Origin: Alphaproteobacteria bacterium
Lineage (GTDB): Bacteria > Pseudomonadota > Alphaproteobacteria > Micropepsales > Micropepsaceae
Direction of reading: 5' to 3'
Assembly: GCA_028865545.1 (NCBI GenBank)
Contig: JAGWJY010000009.1
Coordinates: 1-64,000, forward strand
DNA length: 64,000 nucleotides
Below, piece after piece: positions 10,567 through 19,372 of the stretch (positions within the stretch are counted from its first letter, which is position 1; the number at the start of each line of letters is the position of its first letter). A model generated the notes under the pieces. The model was not told the origin of the DNA and did no database searches. It saw only the letters and a program-made list of their open reading frames with translations. The position numbers were made by a program, and so were the translations under genes.

Positions 10567-11153
10567 GCTGGCGTGGCGATCGCTTTGCTAAGGATCGCTA
10601 GGTACTTCTTGCGGGATATTTCGATCGCCCCAAAACGTGCCAAATGCTCGGTCAGAAACTGAGCGTCGAGCAGAGTGAAGCCGCCCCGCTTCAACCGGGC
10701 AATAAGATGAGCAAGGGCGACCTTGCTGGCGTCCGTCTCTCGAGAGAACATGCTTTCGCCGAAGAAAGCGCCGCCGAGCCGCACTCCATAAAGCCCCCCC
10801 ACCAGCTTTTTGTCGCGCCAGCATTCAAGCGAATGGGCATGGCCGCCGGCGTGTAGGGCGGTGTAGAGACGCAGAATTTCGTCATTGATCCACGTTTCTT
10901 CGCGTCCCTTTGTCGGTGCCGCGCAGGCGCGCATCACGTCTGCAAAGGCGGCGTCGGCAGTGACGGCGAATTTGTTGCTGCGGATCGTGCGTGCCAGCCG
11001 TCTGGGGACATGAAATGCGTCGAGCGGAAAGATGCCGCGCTTTTCCGGCGAAACCCAATAGAGCGCGGGATCGTCGCGCCGCTCTGCCATCGGAAACAGC
11101 CCCTCGGCGTAAGCGCGGAGGAGAATATCCGGAGTGAGGCGCGGCGCATGCAT
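10422..11153 (-). CDS. aat: Leucyl/phenylalanyl-tRNA-protein transferase
   Basis: 243 residues. It transfers Leu or Phe from aminoacyl-tRNA to N-terminal Arg or Lys of proteins, marking them for ClpS/ClpAP (N-end rule). Family signatures are present: [36 protein letters not shown]-like [27 protein letters not shown] and [14 protein letters not shown]. The recognisable family ends near residue 203. The last 40 residues are an unusual tail lying entirely within the antisense overlap with the DUF2155 gene. It follows accC by 31 bases and is probably the last gene of aroQ-accB-accC-aat. Confidence 0.95.
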   Translation of the reverse strand: MHAPRLTPDILLRAYAEGLFPMAERRDDPALYWVSPEKRGIFPLDAFHVPRRLARTIRSNKFAVTADAAFADVMRACAAPTKGREETWINDEILRLYTALHAGGHAHSLECWRDKKLVGGLYGVRLGGAFFGESMFSRETDASKVALAHLIARLKRGGFTLLDAQFLTEHLARFGAIEISRKKYLAILSKAIATPAYWPASSGNVGIFSSAPALGETGLTGATATTDGSWLGALVLQLITQTS

Positions 11154-11184
11154 GGCACAAGGCTAGCGCCGAACAGTGAATTTC

Positions 11185-12534
11185 TTAAGCCCCCTTCTTT
11201 GCCAAAAAATGCTCAAGCCAGTGTATGTTGTAGTCGCCGTTCAGGATGTCGTGCTCGCGAACGAGCATCTGGAACAGAGGAATGGTAGTCTCGACGCCAC
11301 CAACGACTAGCTCGTCCAGCGCGCGGCGCAGGCGCATCAGGCACTCGTTGCGGCTCCGGCCGTGAACGATGAGTTTACCGGCTAGGCTGTCGTAATAGGG
11401 AGGGATGCGGTAGCCCGAATAAATCGCGGAATCGAAACGCACGCCTAAGCCGCCCGGCGTATGGAACTGGGTGATCAGGCCAGGTGACGGCTGGAAGGTG
11501 AACGCATTCTCCGCGTTGATACGGCACTCAATGGAGTGGCCGGAGAAAGTCACGTCCTTTTGCTCGATTTCAAGCGGCGCCCCGCTCGCGATGCGAATCT
11601 GTTCGCGCACAATGTCGATGCCGGTGATGGCCTCGCTGACGGGATGCTCCACTTGCAGACGTGTGTTCATCTCTATGAAATAGAAGTGTCCATCCTCGTA
11701 GAGAAATTCGACGGTGCCGGCTCCCAGATAGCCGAGCTTCTCTAAGGCATGTGTAACAACGCCGCCAATCTCTTCGCGCTGAGCTGCATTCAGCGCGGGG
11801 CTCCCAGCCTCTTCCCATACCTTCTGATGGCGGCGTTGCAGCGAACAATCGCGTTCACCGAGATGGATCACCCGACCAGTCGCGTCGGCCAGAACTTGCA
11901 CCTCGATGTGGCGCGGTTTCTGGAGGTATTTCTCCATGTAGACCGCGTCATTGCCGAATGCTGTCTTGGCTTCCGCTCGTGCCGTCGTGAGGGCTAGCGA
12001 AAGATCTGACGGTTTCTGCGCCACCTTCATGCCACGTCCACCGCCGCCGGCGGTGGCCTTGATCAAGACGGGATAGCCAATACCCTCGGCGATCTGTGCG
12101 GCATCCAGGTCGGATCCGACGGCGCCGTCGGAACCTGGAACTGTCGGGATGCCAACCTCTTTCACAGCTTGTTTTGCGGCGATCTTGTCGCCCATCAGGC
12201 GGATGTGCGCGGGATCCGGCCCAATGAAAGCGATGCTGTGTTCCTTGACGATCTCCGCAAAGCGCGCGTTTTCTGAAAGAAACCCGTAGCCGGGATGGAT
12301 GGCCTGCGCGCCCGTGATCTCGCAGGCGGAAATGATGGCCGGGATGTTCAAATAGGATTGAGCGGCTGGCGGCGGGCCGATACAGACGCTTTCATCCGCC
12401 AACCGGACATGCATCGCGTCGGCATCGGCGGTGGAATGCACCGCGACGGTCGCAATCCCCATTTCTTTGCAGGCACGGTTGATGCGCAGGGCGATCTCGC
12501 CGCGATTTGCGATGAGGATTTTGTCGAACATCAC
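11185..12534 (-). CDS. accC: Acetyl-CoA carboxylase, biotin carboxylase subunit
   Basis: 449 residues, full length. It carboxylates the biotin on AccB using ATP and bicarbonate, the first step of fatty-acid synthesis. An N-terminal pre-ATP-grasp domain ([17 protein letters not shown]) is followed by the ATP-grasp domain with the glycine-rich loop [14 protein letters not shown] and the catalytic block [20 protein letters not shown], then the C-terminal domain. The accB stop overlaps its start by 4 bases, so AccB and AccC are translationally coupled. Confidence 0.97.
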   Translation of the reverse strand: MMFDKILIANRGEIALRINRACKEMGIATVAVHSTADADAMHVRLADESVCIGPPPAAQSYLNIPAIISACEITGAQAIHPGYGFLSENARFAEIVKEHSIAFIGPDPAHIRLMGDKIAAKQAVKEVGIPTVPGSDGAVGSDLDAAQIAEGIGYPVLIKATAGGGGRGMKVAQKPSDLSLALTTARAEAKTAFGNDAVYMEKYLQKPRHIEVQVLADATGRVIHLGERDCSLQRRHQKVWEEAGSPALNAAQREEIGGVVTHALEKLGYLGAGTVEFLYEDGHFYFIEMNTRLQVEHPVSEAITGIDIVREQIRIASGAPLEIEQKDVTFSGHSIECRINAENAFTFQPSPGLITQFHTPGGLGVRFDSAIYSGYRIPPYYDSLAGKLIVHGRSRNECLMRLRRALDELVVGGVETTIPLFQMLVREHDILNGDYNIHWLEHFLAKKGA

Positions 12535-13034
12535 GAAATGACAAGCAGGGTTTGGCCGAACTCAACGGGCTCGGCGTCGTGCACGCATATCTCCGTGATC
12601 TTGCCGGCGCGCGGGCTGAGGATCGGGTTCATCGTCTTCATCGCTTCGACGATCATCAACGTGTCGCCTTCTTGCACGGCGTCGCCCACTTTCACGAAGG
12701 GTGGCTTGCCAGGTTCAGGCCCGACATAGACCGTTCCGACCATGGGCGACGTCACGGCGCCGACCTGAGGGCCTTTAGGCGGTGACGGTGGAGGTTCGCT
12801 CGCAGAAGGCATAGTCATGGATGAGGCGGGAAGGGCGGTGGCGGCAACGAATTGACCGCTATGCTGACGGGCTACGCGCAAACGCAGACCGCCTTGTTCT
12901 ATTTCGATTTCCGTCAAGCCTGTTTCCGCCAACAACTCGGCCAACTCACGGATGGCCGCGGCATCAATGCCCGGCTTTGCTTTACCACCCGCGGTGATGC
13001 GGGCACCGATTGACTTTACGTCCTTCATATTCAT
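12531..13034 (-). CDS. accB: Acetyl-CoA carboxylase, biotin carboxyl carrier protein
   Basis: 167 residues. A conserved N-terminal helical part (about 22-60), a Pro/Ala-rich linker (about 75-95) and a C-terminal biotinyl domain (about 90-167) are present. The biotin attachment site is VEAMKTMN, with the Lys as acceptor. It sits between aroQ and accC with 4-base overlaps on both sides, the common alphaproteobacterial arrangement. Confidence 0.97.
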   Translation of the reverse strand: MNMKDVKSIGARITAGGKAKPGIDAAAIRELAELLAETGLTEIEIEQGGLRLRVARQHSGQFVAATALPASSMTMPSASEPPPSPPKGPQVGAVTSPMVGTVYVGPEPGKPPFVKVGDAVQEGDTLMIVEAMKTMNPILSPRAGKITEICVHDAEPVEFGQTLLVIS

Positions 13035-13495
13035 CCACCGGAACCTTTGATGAGAGAAGCAAGTGCATCAACTGCCAATACATAGCTCTGTGCGCCGAAG
13101 CCAACGATCACGCCCTTGGCGACAGGGCTGAGGCGCGAATGATGGCGAAATTCTTCCCGCGCGAATGGGTTTGAGAGGTGCACCTCGACCAAGGGGCGAT
13201 CCAGGGAGCGCAGCGCATCGTGCAACGCCAGCGAGGTATGGGAATAGGCCCCACCATTTATGATCATGCCGGCCGATTTGATGCGTGCCTCTTGTATCCA
13301 GTCGATCAGTTCGCCCTCGTGATTGGACTGGCGAAAAACAATGGAAAGACCATGGGTTTTTGCCCGCTCGGCCATCATCTGACCGATTTTGGCCAAAGTG
13401 GTGCGACCATAGATATCCGGTTCCCGCTGTCCCAAGAGGTTGAGGTTCGGGCCGTTGAGGACATATATCGGCAGGACCCTGGATTTCTTGGCCAC
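13031..13495 (-). CDS. aroQ: Type II 3-dehydroquinate dehydratase
   Basis: 154 residues. It dehydrates 3-dehydroquinate to 3-dehydroshikimate in the shikimate pathway as a dodecamer. Signatures are [19 protein letters not shown] with the catalytic Tyr, the loop [27 protein letters not shown] with the catalytic His, and [17 protein letters not shown]. The GTG start at 13495 is supported by GGAG 6 bases upstream; the longer open frame has no family support. First gene of the aroQ-accB-accC-aat operon and divergent from the thiS-thiG fusion gene. Confidence 0.95.
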   Translation of the reverse strand: MAKKSRVLPIYVLNGPNLNLLGQREPDIYGRTTLAKIGQMMAERAKTHGLSIVFRQSNHEGELIDWIQEARIKSAGMIINGGAYSHTSLALHDALRSLDRPLVEVHLSNPFAREEFRHHSRLSPVAKGVIVGFGAQSYVLAVDALASLIKGSGG

Positions 13496-13577
13496 AAAGA
13501 GCTCCGTTAACGACACCGAGTTGGGCTTTATACTGGGCAATGGGGATGAGGCAAACAACCAATCGGGAACAAGCTTT

Positions 13578-14579
13578 ATGGCCGTTACACTGACTATTAA
13601 CGGAGAAACCAGGCACCTCGGCGGGTCCGTCAGCGTTACCGTGCTTTTGACAGGGATGGGGCTCGACCCCGTCAAAATTGCGGTGGAGCGCAACCACGAA
13701 ATCGTGCCGCGCTCGCAATATGACGAAACGGTCGTCAAGGACGGCGATAAACTGGAGATTGTCCAGTTTATTGGGGGTGGCAACGAACTCGAAGGGCCAA
13801 CGCCGCCTGTGGATAAGCCGCTGGTTATTGCCGGTAGGACGTTTCGGTCGCGTCTGATTGTTGGCACCGGCAAATACAAGACCTATGCCCAGAACGCCGC
13901 GGCGCTGGAAGCCAGCGGGGCGGAGATGGTCACGGTTGCCGTACGCCGGGTAAACCTGACTGATCCGAATCAGGAACGATTAGTCGATTTCATTGATCCC
14001 CGGAAATACACCTACCTGCCAAACACCGCCGGCTGCTTTACCGGCGAAGATGCCGTGCGAACGCTTCGACTGGCGCGCGAAGCAGGTGGATGGACGCTGG
14101 TGAAGCTTGAGGTCCTGGGGGACAAGAAGACGCTTTATCCGAATATGATCGAGACCTTGCGAGCCACGGAGCTTCTCCTCAAGGAAGGCTTCGAGGTGAT
14201 GGTCTACTGCAGCGACGATCCCTTGATGGCCAAGCGGCTTGAGGAATTGGGTGCATGCGCAATCATGCCACTTGCTGCGCCAATCGGGTCCGGTCTCGGT
14301 GTGCAGAATCCCGTCGGTATCCGCATGATCGTCGAGGAGGCGAAAGTCCCGGTGATCGTTGATGCTGGTGTTGGAACGGCCTCGGATGCGGCGGTTGCAA
14401 TGGAACTTGGCTGCGACGCCGTTTTGATGAACACGGCCATCGCCGAAGCTAAGGATCCTGTCATGATGGCATGCGCTATGCGTCACGCTGTTGAAGCGGG
14501 CAGGCTTGCCTATCTTGCAGGCCGTATGGCGAAGAAGCGTTATGCCGATCCGTCGAGCCCTTTGGCGGGGCTGATATGA
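13578..14579 (+). CDS. thiG: ThiS-ThiG fusion: sulfur carrier plus thiazole synthase
   Basis: 333 residues in two parts. Residues 1-68 are ThiS (starts [14 protein letters not shown], ends IVQFIGGG). After a short linker ([13 protein letters not shown]), residues about 80-333 are ThiG, the thiazole synthase, with [47 protein letters not shown]-like [10 protein letters not shown], and [29 protein letters not shown]. ThiG makes the thiazole phosphate of thiamine from deoxyxylulose phosphate, dehydroglycine and ThiS-thiocarboxylate. In free ThiS the sulfur is carried on a C-terminal Gly-Gly; here that Gly-Gly is internal. The next gene overlaps by 4 bases. No TPP riboswitch is apparent in the 82-bp gap to aroQ. 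Confidence 0.93.
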   Translation: MAVTLTINGETRHLGGSVSVTVLLTGMGLDPVKIAVERNHEIVPRSQYDETVVKDGDKLEIVQFIGGGNELEGPTPPVDKPLVIAGRTFRSRLIVGTGKYKTYAQNAAALEASGAEMVTVAVRRVNLTDPNQERLVDFIDPRKYTYLPNTAGCFTGEDAVRTLRLAREAGGWTLVKLEVLGDKKTLYPNMIETLRATELLLKEGFEVMVYCSDDPLMAKRLEELGACAIMPLAAPIGSGLGVQNPVGIRMIVEEAKVPVIVDAGVGTASDAAVAMELGCDAVLMNTAIAEAKDPVMMACAMRHAVEAGRLAYLAGRMAKKRYADPSSPLAGLI

Positions 14580-15712
14580 AAACTCTGGCTACCTCGCTGG
14601 CAGCTCTGGTGTTGGCCGGCTCGGCGGCTACGGCGCAAATCGCCGTATCGGCAAATGACGGCGAAATCGTGCAGGCTGATGGCAGACAGGTTGTTCCGTC
14701 CAACCCGGAGCCCGACACGGCGACGGTTATTGATCTCAATGTGAGCCCGCCGAGGGTAGTTGGCGAGGTGGCGGTGCGTGCAAGCGTAATCGGCCCCCCT
14801 GAGAGTGTCGCCATATCCCGGGACCGGAGCTATGCACTGATTACAGGAGCCACGAAAATCAATCCTGACGATCGCACCAAATACATTCCAGACGACGTGC
14901 TCTCCGTCGTCGATCTAAAGTCGCCGAAGCCTCGTGTGCTTCAGGTACTTCACGCAGGGCTGGGCGCGTCCGGCGTTTCGATCAGTCCAACCGGTGCCTT
15001 GGCTCTTGTATGCAACCGCGCGGCGGACACGGTTTCGATTTTCACGATTGCCGGGATGAAGCTGACGCCCGCAGGGACGCTTAGTTTTCCCGTAAAATCG
15101 AGTCCTGCCGATGTCGTTTTTACGCCTGATGGCACAAAGGCGCTGGTAACACGTGATGGTGATTCCGCAATTTCACTTCTCGCCATTGACGGCACCAAGG
15201 TAACGGATACGGGTGATGATATTTATGCCGGGTTGCGTCCGTACGGCATCGACATGAGTGCCAAGGGCGACATCGCCGTAGCTGCCAATATCGGCCGCGG
15301 CGGGCGCGACAACTCGTCAATCAGCGTCATCGACCTTAAGTCCGATCCTATTCACGTCGTGAACACCGTGTCGGTAGGGCCAACGCCGGAGGGGCTCGCC
15401 TTATCCGTCGACGGGAAATACCTGGCGGTCAGTTCCGACAACGGCACCGACAAGGCAAGCAGCGCACCTGGTTATCACGAACACGGTTATGTGCAGGTGT
15501 TCCTCCGCAAAGGCTTCGGCTTTGCGCCGGTCGCGATGGCGAAGACAGGCCGCTGGTGTGAAGGCGTTGCATGGAGCAAAAACGACCATACGCTGCTGGT
15601 ACAGTGCATGGTCGAGAAACGCATCTTTGTCTACGCATTCGACGGTAAGGCGCTCAAACACACCGGTGCAATCTCCGTCAAGGGAGGACCCGCCGGCATC
15701 CGGACCGAATAA
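14576..15712 (+). CDS. Exported beta-propeller (YVTN/lactonase-like) protein
   Basis: 378 residues with a signal peptide (about 1-20). The rest is made of repeated blade-like segments such as [54 protein letters not shown] and [18 protein letters not shown]. These are characteristic of YVTN or 6-phosphogluconolactonase-like seven-bladed propellers. The location is periplasmic. The substrate is unknown; such proteins may bind partners or have lactonase-type activity. It overlaps the thiS-thiG gene by ATGA, but nothing ties it to thiamine synthesis. Convergent with the next gene, leaving 3 bases between. Confidence 0.82.
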   Translation: MKTLATSLAALVLAGSAATAQIAVSANDGEIVQADGRQVVPSNPEPDTATVIDLNVSPPRVVGEVAVRASVIGPPESVAISRDRSYALITGATKINPDDRTKYIPDDVLSVVDLKSPKPRVLQVLHAGLGASGVSISPTGALALVCNRAADTVSIFTIAGMKLTPAGTLSFPVKSSPADVVFTPDGTKALVTRDGDSAISLLAIDGTKVTDTGDDIYAGLRPYGIDMSAKGDIAVAANIGRGGRDNSSISVIDLKSDPIHVVNTVSVGPTPEGLALSVDGKYLAVSSDNGTDKASSAPGYHEHGYVQVFLRKGFGFAPVAMAKTGRWCEGVAWSKNDHTLLVQCMVEKRIFVYAFDGKALKHTGAISVKGGPAGIRTE

Positions 15713-15715
15713 GGT

Positions 15716-16453
15716 TCAGCCTTGGATCAATTCCTTTAGCGTTTTGTCGTCCACCATACCGGGATGGACTTTACCGTCGATGATGAATGTCGGCGTGCCG
15801 TCAATGCCGGCCTCCTGACCCAGCCTCAGTGATGCAGCGACTTGCTTGTCGACTGATGGATCCTTCATGTCGGCCATCAGTTTGGGAATGTCGAGGCCGG
15901 CCGTCTGGGCTGCTGCGTAGATCGCCTGTTCGTCAAACTGCTTTGCGCCCATCAGAGCGAAGTGGAATGCCACATATTTGTCGGGCTGCATGCGCGCGGC
16001 GACGGCAACATGCGCTGCCATCGTCGACAGTTCGCCCTTGATTGGGAACTCCACAAACGCGAAGCGGACGTCGTTTTTGTGTGCGTCGTAGTATTTCTCG
16101 ACTGCCGGCAAAGAGGCGCGGCAATAAGGGCAGTCGTAATCGAAGAATTCCACGAACGTCTTTTTGGCATTCTTGGGGCCTGTAACGAAAGCCACCGCCG
16201 GACTGAGGAACTTCGGCAAGCCAAGTTTGTCGACTGCGGCCTGACGTTTAATCTGATCCTTCACCTCTTCTTGCTGTTGCAGTTTGTCCGTCATCTCAAC
16301 GAGCAAGTCGGGATGGGCCACCAGATAAGCGTGGATTCTGGCATCGCCGGTGCCCGGGAGAAAACCTAGGCCGCCAGCCGCAAAGACAATTACAAGCGCC
16401 AACGCCGCGCCGATAAGGCCACCCGCGGCGGCTGTCTTCCATTGCTCATTCAT
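15716..16453 (-). CDS. DsbA-family thiol-disulfide oxidoreductase, membrane-anchored
   Basis: 245 residues. One N-terminal membrane helix (about 8-30) is followed by a thioredoxin-fold domain with the CPYC active site in FFDYDCPYCRASLPAVEKYY, and the cis-Pro loop GIDGTPTFIIDGKVHPG. It resembles the Com1/ScsC-like branch with an N-terminal dimerisation helix region (LQQQEEVKDQIKRQAA). It probably forms or shuffles disulfides in the periplasm. ATG at 16453 is preferred (AGGA 9 bases upstream); a TTG at 16462 would overlap the upstream stop codon. Co-transcribed with the M48 protease gene. Confidence 0.9.
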   Translation of the reverse strand: MNEQWKTAAAGGLIGAALALVIVFAAGGLGFLPGTGDARIHAYLVAHPDLLVEMTDKLQQQEEVKDQIKRQAAVDKLGLPKFLSPAVAFVTGPKNAKKTFVEFFDYDCPYCRASLPAVEKYYDAHKNDVRFAFVEFPIKGELSTMAAHVAVAARMQPDKYVAFHFALMGAKQFDEQAIYAAAQTAGLDIPKLMADMKDPSVDKQVAASLRLGQEAGIDGTPTFIIDGKVHPGMVDDKTLKELIQG

Positions 16454-16458
16454 GATGG

Positions 16459-17871
16459 TCAATCCTGCGCTCTGCCCTGCTGTAACTGCGAGGCTGCCAC
16501 GGAGATAATGTCGTTGGCCCGTTCCCAGTCCGGAGAGCCTTTATCAAGAGATTTCTGCGCTCGTCCAGCGAATACAGCGGCAGGCCGTAGAGCCCCTATC
16601 GAGTAGTAACGTTCCGCAGTTGATAGATTGGCCATCGGTTCGTTTCCCAGGTCACTATAGGCCTGCGCCATCTCGTACCATCCGAATGGTTGGTCGCTGT
16701 CCTGCTGTAGTGCGATCTTGAGATTTTCGACGGCCGCTTTCTCGATGATCTTGTTTTCTGTGGCGACTTGTGCGGCAGCCAAGGAAACACGCAGCTCAGG
16801 TGCGTCGGGCAGGAGATTGACTGACGTTTGATAAGGGGTGATGCCTTTGCCCGGCTGCCCCATCGACACATAAATCTGGCCGAGCACCTCATAAAAGTAA
16901 GGATTCTTCGGCTCGTCCTTGATCAGACTTTTGATTTCCTCGAGCGCCTTGGGAAGATTCGGCTGCCGCATGAATACCATCGCATGGGCGTAGCGTGCCG
17001 CCTCGCTCTTATCGGATAGTGGGTAGTGGTTGAACACCTCTTGAACCGGGAGCAGGTAACCGATCACCTTCGCCTTCACCATCTCGAAAGCATGAATTGA
17101 TTGAGGACTGTCGGGGACATCACGGTACGGGGAGGCGTCCGCCTCTTCCTGCAGCAGTGCCACACGATCGCGGTCTGCGGGGTGGTCGCTGGCGAATTCC
17201 TTCTCGTTGATACCGGCAGCCGCGGCCTCGTCGGCCATGCGCTCGAATACATGCACCATGCCTTCGCCCGACTGGTGCGTCTCCCGGAGGAAGCGTTGTC
17301 CCATCTGATCGGCGGTCGCCTCCTGGACACGGCTGAAACTCAGGAACTCGGCTTGTGCCGCGCTTTGACCCATTCCCATGAGGATCATCCCAGCCTCGCC
17401 GGCACCGGCGATGGCAGCACCTAACCCGACGACCATCGACAGCAGCATAGGAATCTCGGCCTTGGCGATGGCGCCGGAGTCGCGGATCAGATGTCCGCCT
17501 GCCATGTGGCCGGTTTCGTGCGCCAGGACCCCCTTGAGCTCGTTGGGGCTCTTGAGTTGGATGAACAACCCGGCGTTGACAAAGATATTCTGGCCTTCTG
17601 CAACAAAGGCGTTCAAGGATGTGTCGTTGACGATATACATTTTGACGGCGCCGGGATCGATGCCCGCGACCTTTAAGATGGGATCCTCGTAGGACCGAAG
17701 CAGTCGTTCGGTCTCGGTGTCCTGCAGAAGGTCAATGCCCTGGGCTAAGACAGGCTGCGCAAAAATGTAAGCCGCGCCGACGAAGCCCGCCGCAAAGGTC
17801 AAAATACGCACCAGAGCGGGGCGAGGGGTTCTGCGACGAAGGAGTTGCCGCAAAGGGTTGCAAAACGACAA
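16459..17871 (-). CDS. M48-family metalloprotease with TPR domain (BepA-like)
   Basis: About 470 residues from a TTG start at 17871, chosen because AGGAG lies about 10 bases upstream and a good signal peptide follows (PALVRILTFAAGFVGAAYIF, then QPVLAQ). The frame is open to an ATG at 17964, but that would leave only 27 bp between divergent genes. The zinc site HETGHMAGGH is near residue 117, with a downstream Glu in QEATADQMG. The C-terminal half carries TPR-like helices. BepA-type proteases are periplasmic and monitor outer-membrane protein assembly. Operon with the DsbA-like gene fits envelope quality control. Start confidence is moderate. Confidence 0.88.
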   Translation of the reverse strand: MSFCNPLRQLLRRRTPRPALVRILTFAAGFVGAAYIFAQPVLAQGIDLLQDTETERLLRSYEDPILKVAGIDPGAVKMYIVNDTSLNAFVAEGQNIFVNAGLFIQLKSPNELKGVLAHETGHMAGGHLIRDSGAIAKAEIPMLLSMVVGLGAAIAGAGEAGMILMGMGQSAAQAEFLSFSRVQEATADQMGQRFLRETHQSGEGMVHVFERMADEAAAAGINEKEFASDHPADRDRVALLQEEADASPYRDVPDSPQSIHAFEMVKAKVIGYLLPVQEVFNHYPLSDKSEAARYAHAMVFMRQPNLPKALEEIKSLIKDEPKNPYFYEVLGQIYVSMGQPGKGITPYQTSVNLLPDAPELRVSLAAAQVATENKIIEKAAVENLKIALQQDSDQPFGWYEMAQAYSDLGNEPMANLSTAERYYSIGALRPAAVFAGRAQKSLDKGSPDWERANDIISVAASQLQQGRAQD

Positions 17872-17991
17872 GGCTTGAACTCTCCTCTCCCCCGAACCCT
17901 CGTCGGGGACGGTAGGTGCACCACGTGCTTGCGTCAACGGACGCGAAGCCGCTGATTTCGTCATTAACCAGCCAAGGATTACGCAAGGTTC

Positions 17992-19362
17992 ATGTTTCGC
18001 ACACGCATTCTTGCCGGCGCGGCCGGCCTGTTGCTGCTAGCCCCACTTGCCGGCTGCTCGATCGACCTTGGTAATACGCTTGGTCTAGGGGGGGCGGCTA
18101 AGCCGACCGCGATGGTCGTTGGCGACGAACCCTTCGCAGTGAAAGTCGGTGCGGCAACCTTGGCACAGGGGGGTGACGCCGTAGATGCTGCAGCGGCAAT
18201 GTATTTTGCCCTCTCGGTAACCTATCCAGTGGCAGCCGGGCTTGGCGGCGGCGGTATCTGTATCGTCCACGATCCAGCACACAATCGGAGCGAAGAGTTC
18301 GACTTCCTTACACGCGACGCTGCCGGCGGCGGTGCCTACGCTGTTCCTGGCAACGTGCGCGGATTTGCACTGATGCAAAACGCGTATGGCGCGTTGCCGT
18401 GGCAGAAGGTCGTTGCGCCGGCAGAGGGTTATGCGCGCGTGGGCTTTCCGATTTCTCGCGCGCTGGCGGCGCGTCTCAAGGACGCCGAAAACGTCATTCG
18501 TCTCGATGCCGGATTGGCGAGCGAATTCATGGATGAATCGGGACACGTCAAGGAAGCCGGAAGTGTTGTGAAGAATGACGAATTGGCAGGCACTCTAGCG
18601 TCCATACGCGAACAAGGACCGGAAGGTTTCTATTCGGGAAGTGTTGCTGACAAAATTGTCGCTTATTCATCTGCTCAGAGTGGGGCGATCAGTTCTACAG
18701 AGTTGTCCGGGTATCGCGCAGTGCGTGGAACACCAAGGGTCACGCAAATCGGCGATGACTACGTCTTCCTGCCTGCGTCTCGTACCGGGGCTGGGGCGTT
18801 TGCCGGTGCGCTGTTGGACAATCTTGCGCTGGCGCAAGCCACGCCGACGGGTTTGCAGGACGCTGATGCGGCAGTGATCGTCGCGGTGAAGGAGACTTTG
18901 GACGGCTTTGGCGTAAAGAGCCTTCCACAGGATCTTGGCGCGACCGGTTTCGCCGCGACCGACGCCAAAGGACAAGCTGTTGCCTGTGCGGTGACGATGA
19001 ACGGGCCCTTCGGCTCCGGGCACACCGCACTGGGCACCGGTGTGACGCTGGCGCGGTCGCCGTCATCAAGCGGTGTCGGGCTGGCGTCGGCATTCCTTAC
19101 GCCGGTGATTGCAAGTCCTAGTGGTGACGGCGCGGCCGCGTTGGTCGGTGCTGGCGCCGGCGGTCCAAATGGGACAGCAGCAATCGCCTATGCCTTGACG
19201 CGCATCGCTCATGGACAAGCGATCCTTACACGCGGTCAGCTGCGCTCGACTGGAGTTGCACCGTACGACACCGTCAATGCCATCGTCTGCTCTGACGGTG
19301 TCTGTGCCGCGTTGCCTGACCCGGCGGCCCATGGATTGGGCGCGATCGCTCCCAATCCATAG
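17992..19362 (+). CDS. Gamma-glutamyltransferase-like lipoprotein, probably inactive or atypical
   Basis: 456 residues. A lipoprotein signal with lipobox LAGC (Cys 22) anchors it to a membrane. The body is GGT-like: GGDAVDAAAAMYFALSVTYPVAAGLGGGG near the N-terminus, GAYAVPGNVRGF in the middle, and a small-subunit-like part with DAKGQAVACAVTMNGPFGSG. In active GGTs the autocatalytic nucleophile is the first Thr of a TTH-Y/F-S motif just before that segment; here the aligned stretch is GATGFAATD, with Ala at the nucleophile position. It is also shorter than typical GGTs (about 550). It may bind rather than cleave gamma-glutamyl compounds. The 3' end faces rne with a 10-bp gap. Confidence 0.82.
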   Translation: MFRTRILAGAAGLLLLAPLAGCSIDLGNTLGLGGAAKPTAMVVGDEPFAVKVGAATLAQGGDAVDAAAAMYFALSVTYPVAAGLGGGGICIVHDPAHNRSEEFDFLTRDAAGGGAYAVPGNVRGFALMQNAYGALPWQKVVAPAEGYARVGFPISRALAARLKDAENVIRLDAGLASEFMDESGHVKEAGSVVKNDELAGTLASIREQGPEGFYSGSVADKIVAYSSAQSGAISSTELSGYRAVRGTPRVTQIGDDYVFLPASRTGAGAFAGALLDNLALAQATPTGLQDADAAVIVAVKETLDGFGVKSLPQDLGATGFAATDAKGQAVACAVTMNGPFGSGHTALGTGVTLARSPSSSGVGLASAFLTPVIASPSGDGAAALVGAGAGGPNGTAAIAYALTRIAHGQAILTRGQLRSTGVAPYDTVNAIVCSDGVCAALPDPAAHGLGAIAPNP

Positions 19363-19372
19363 GGCTGGCCCG

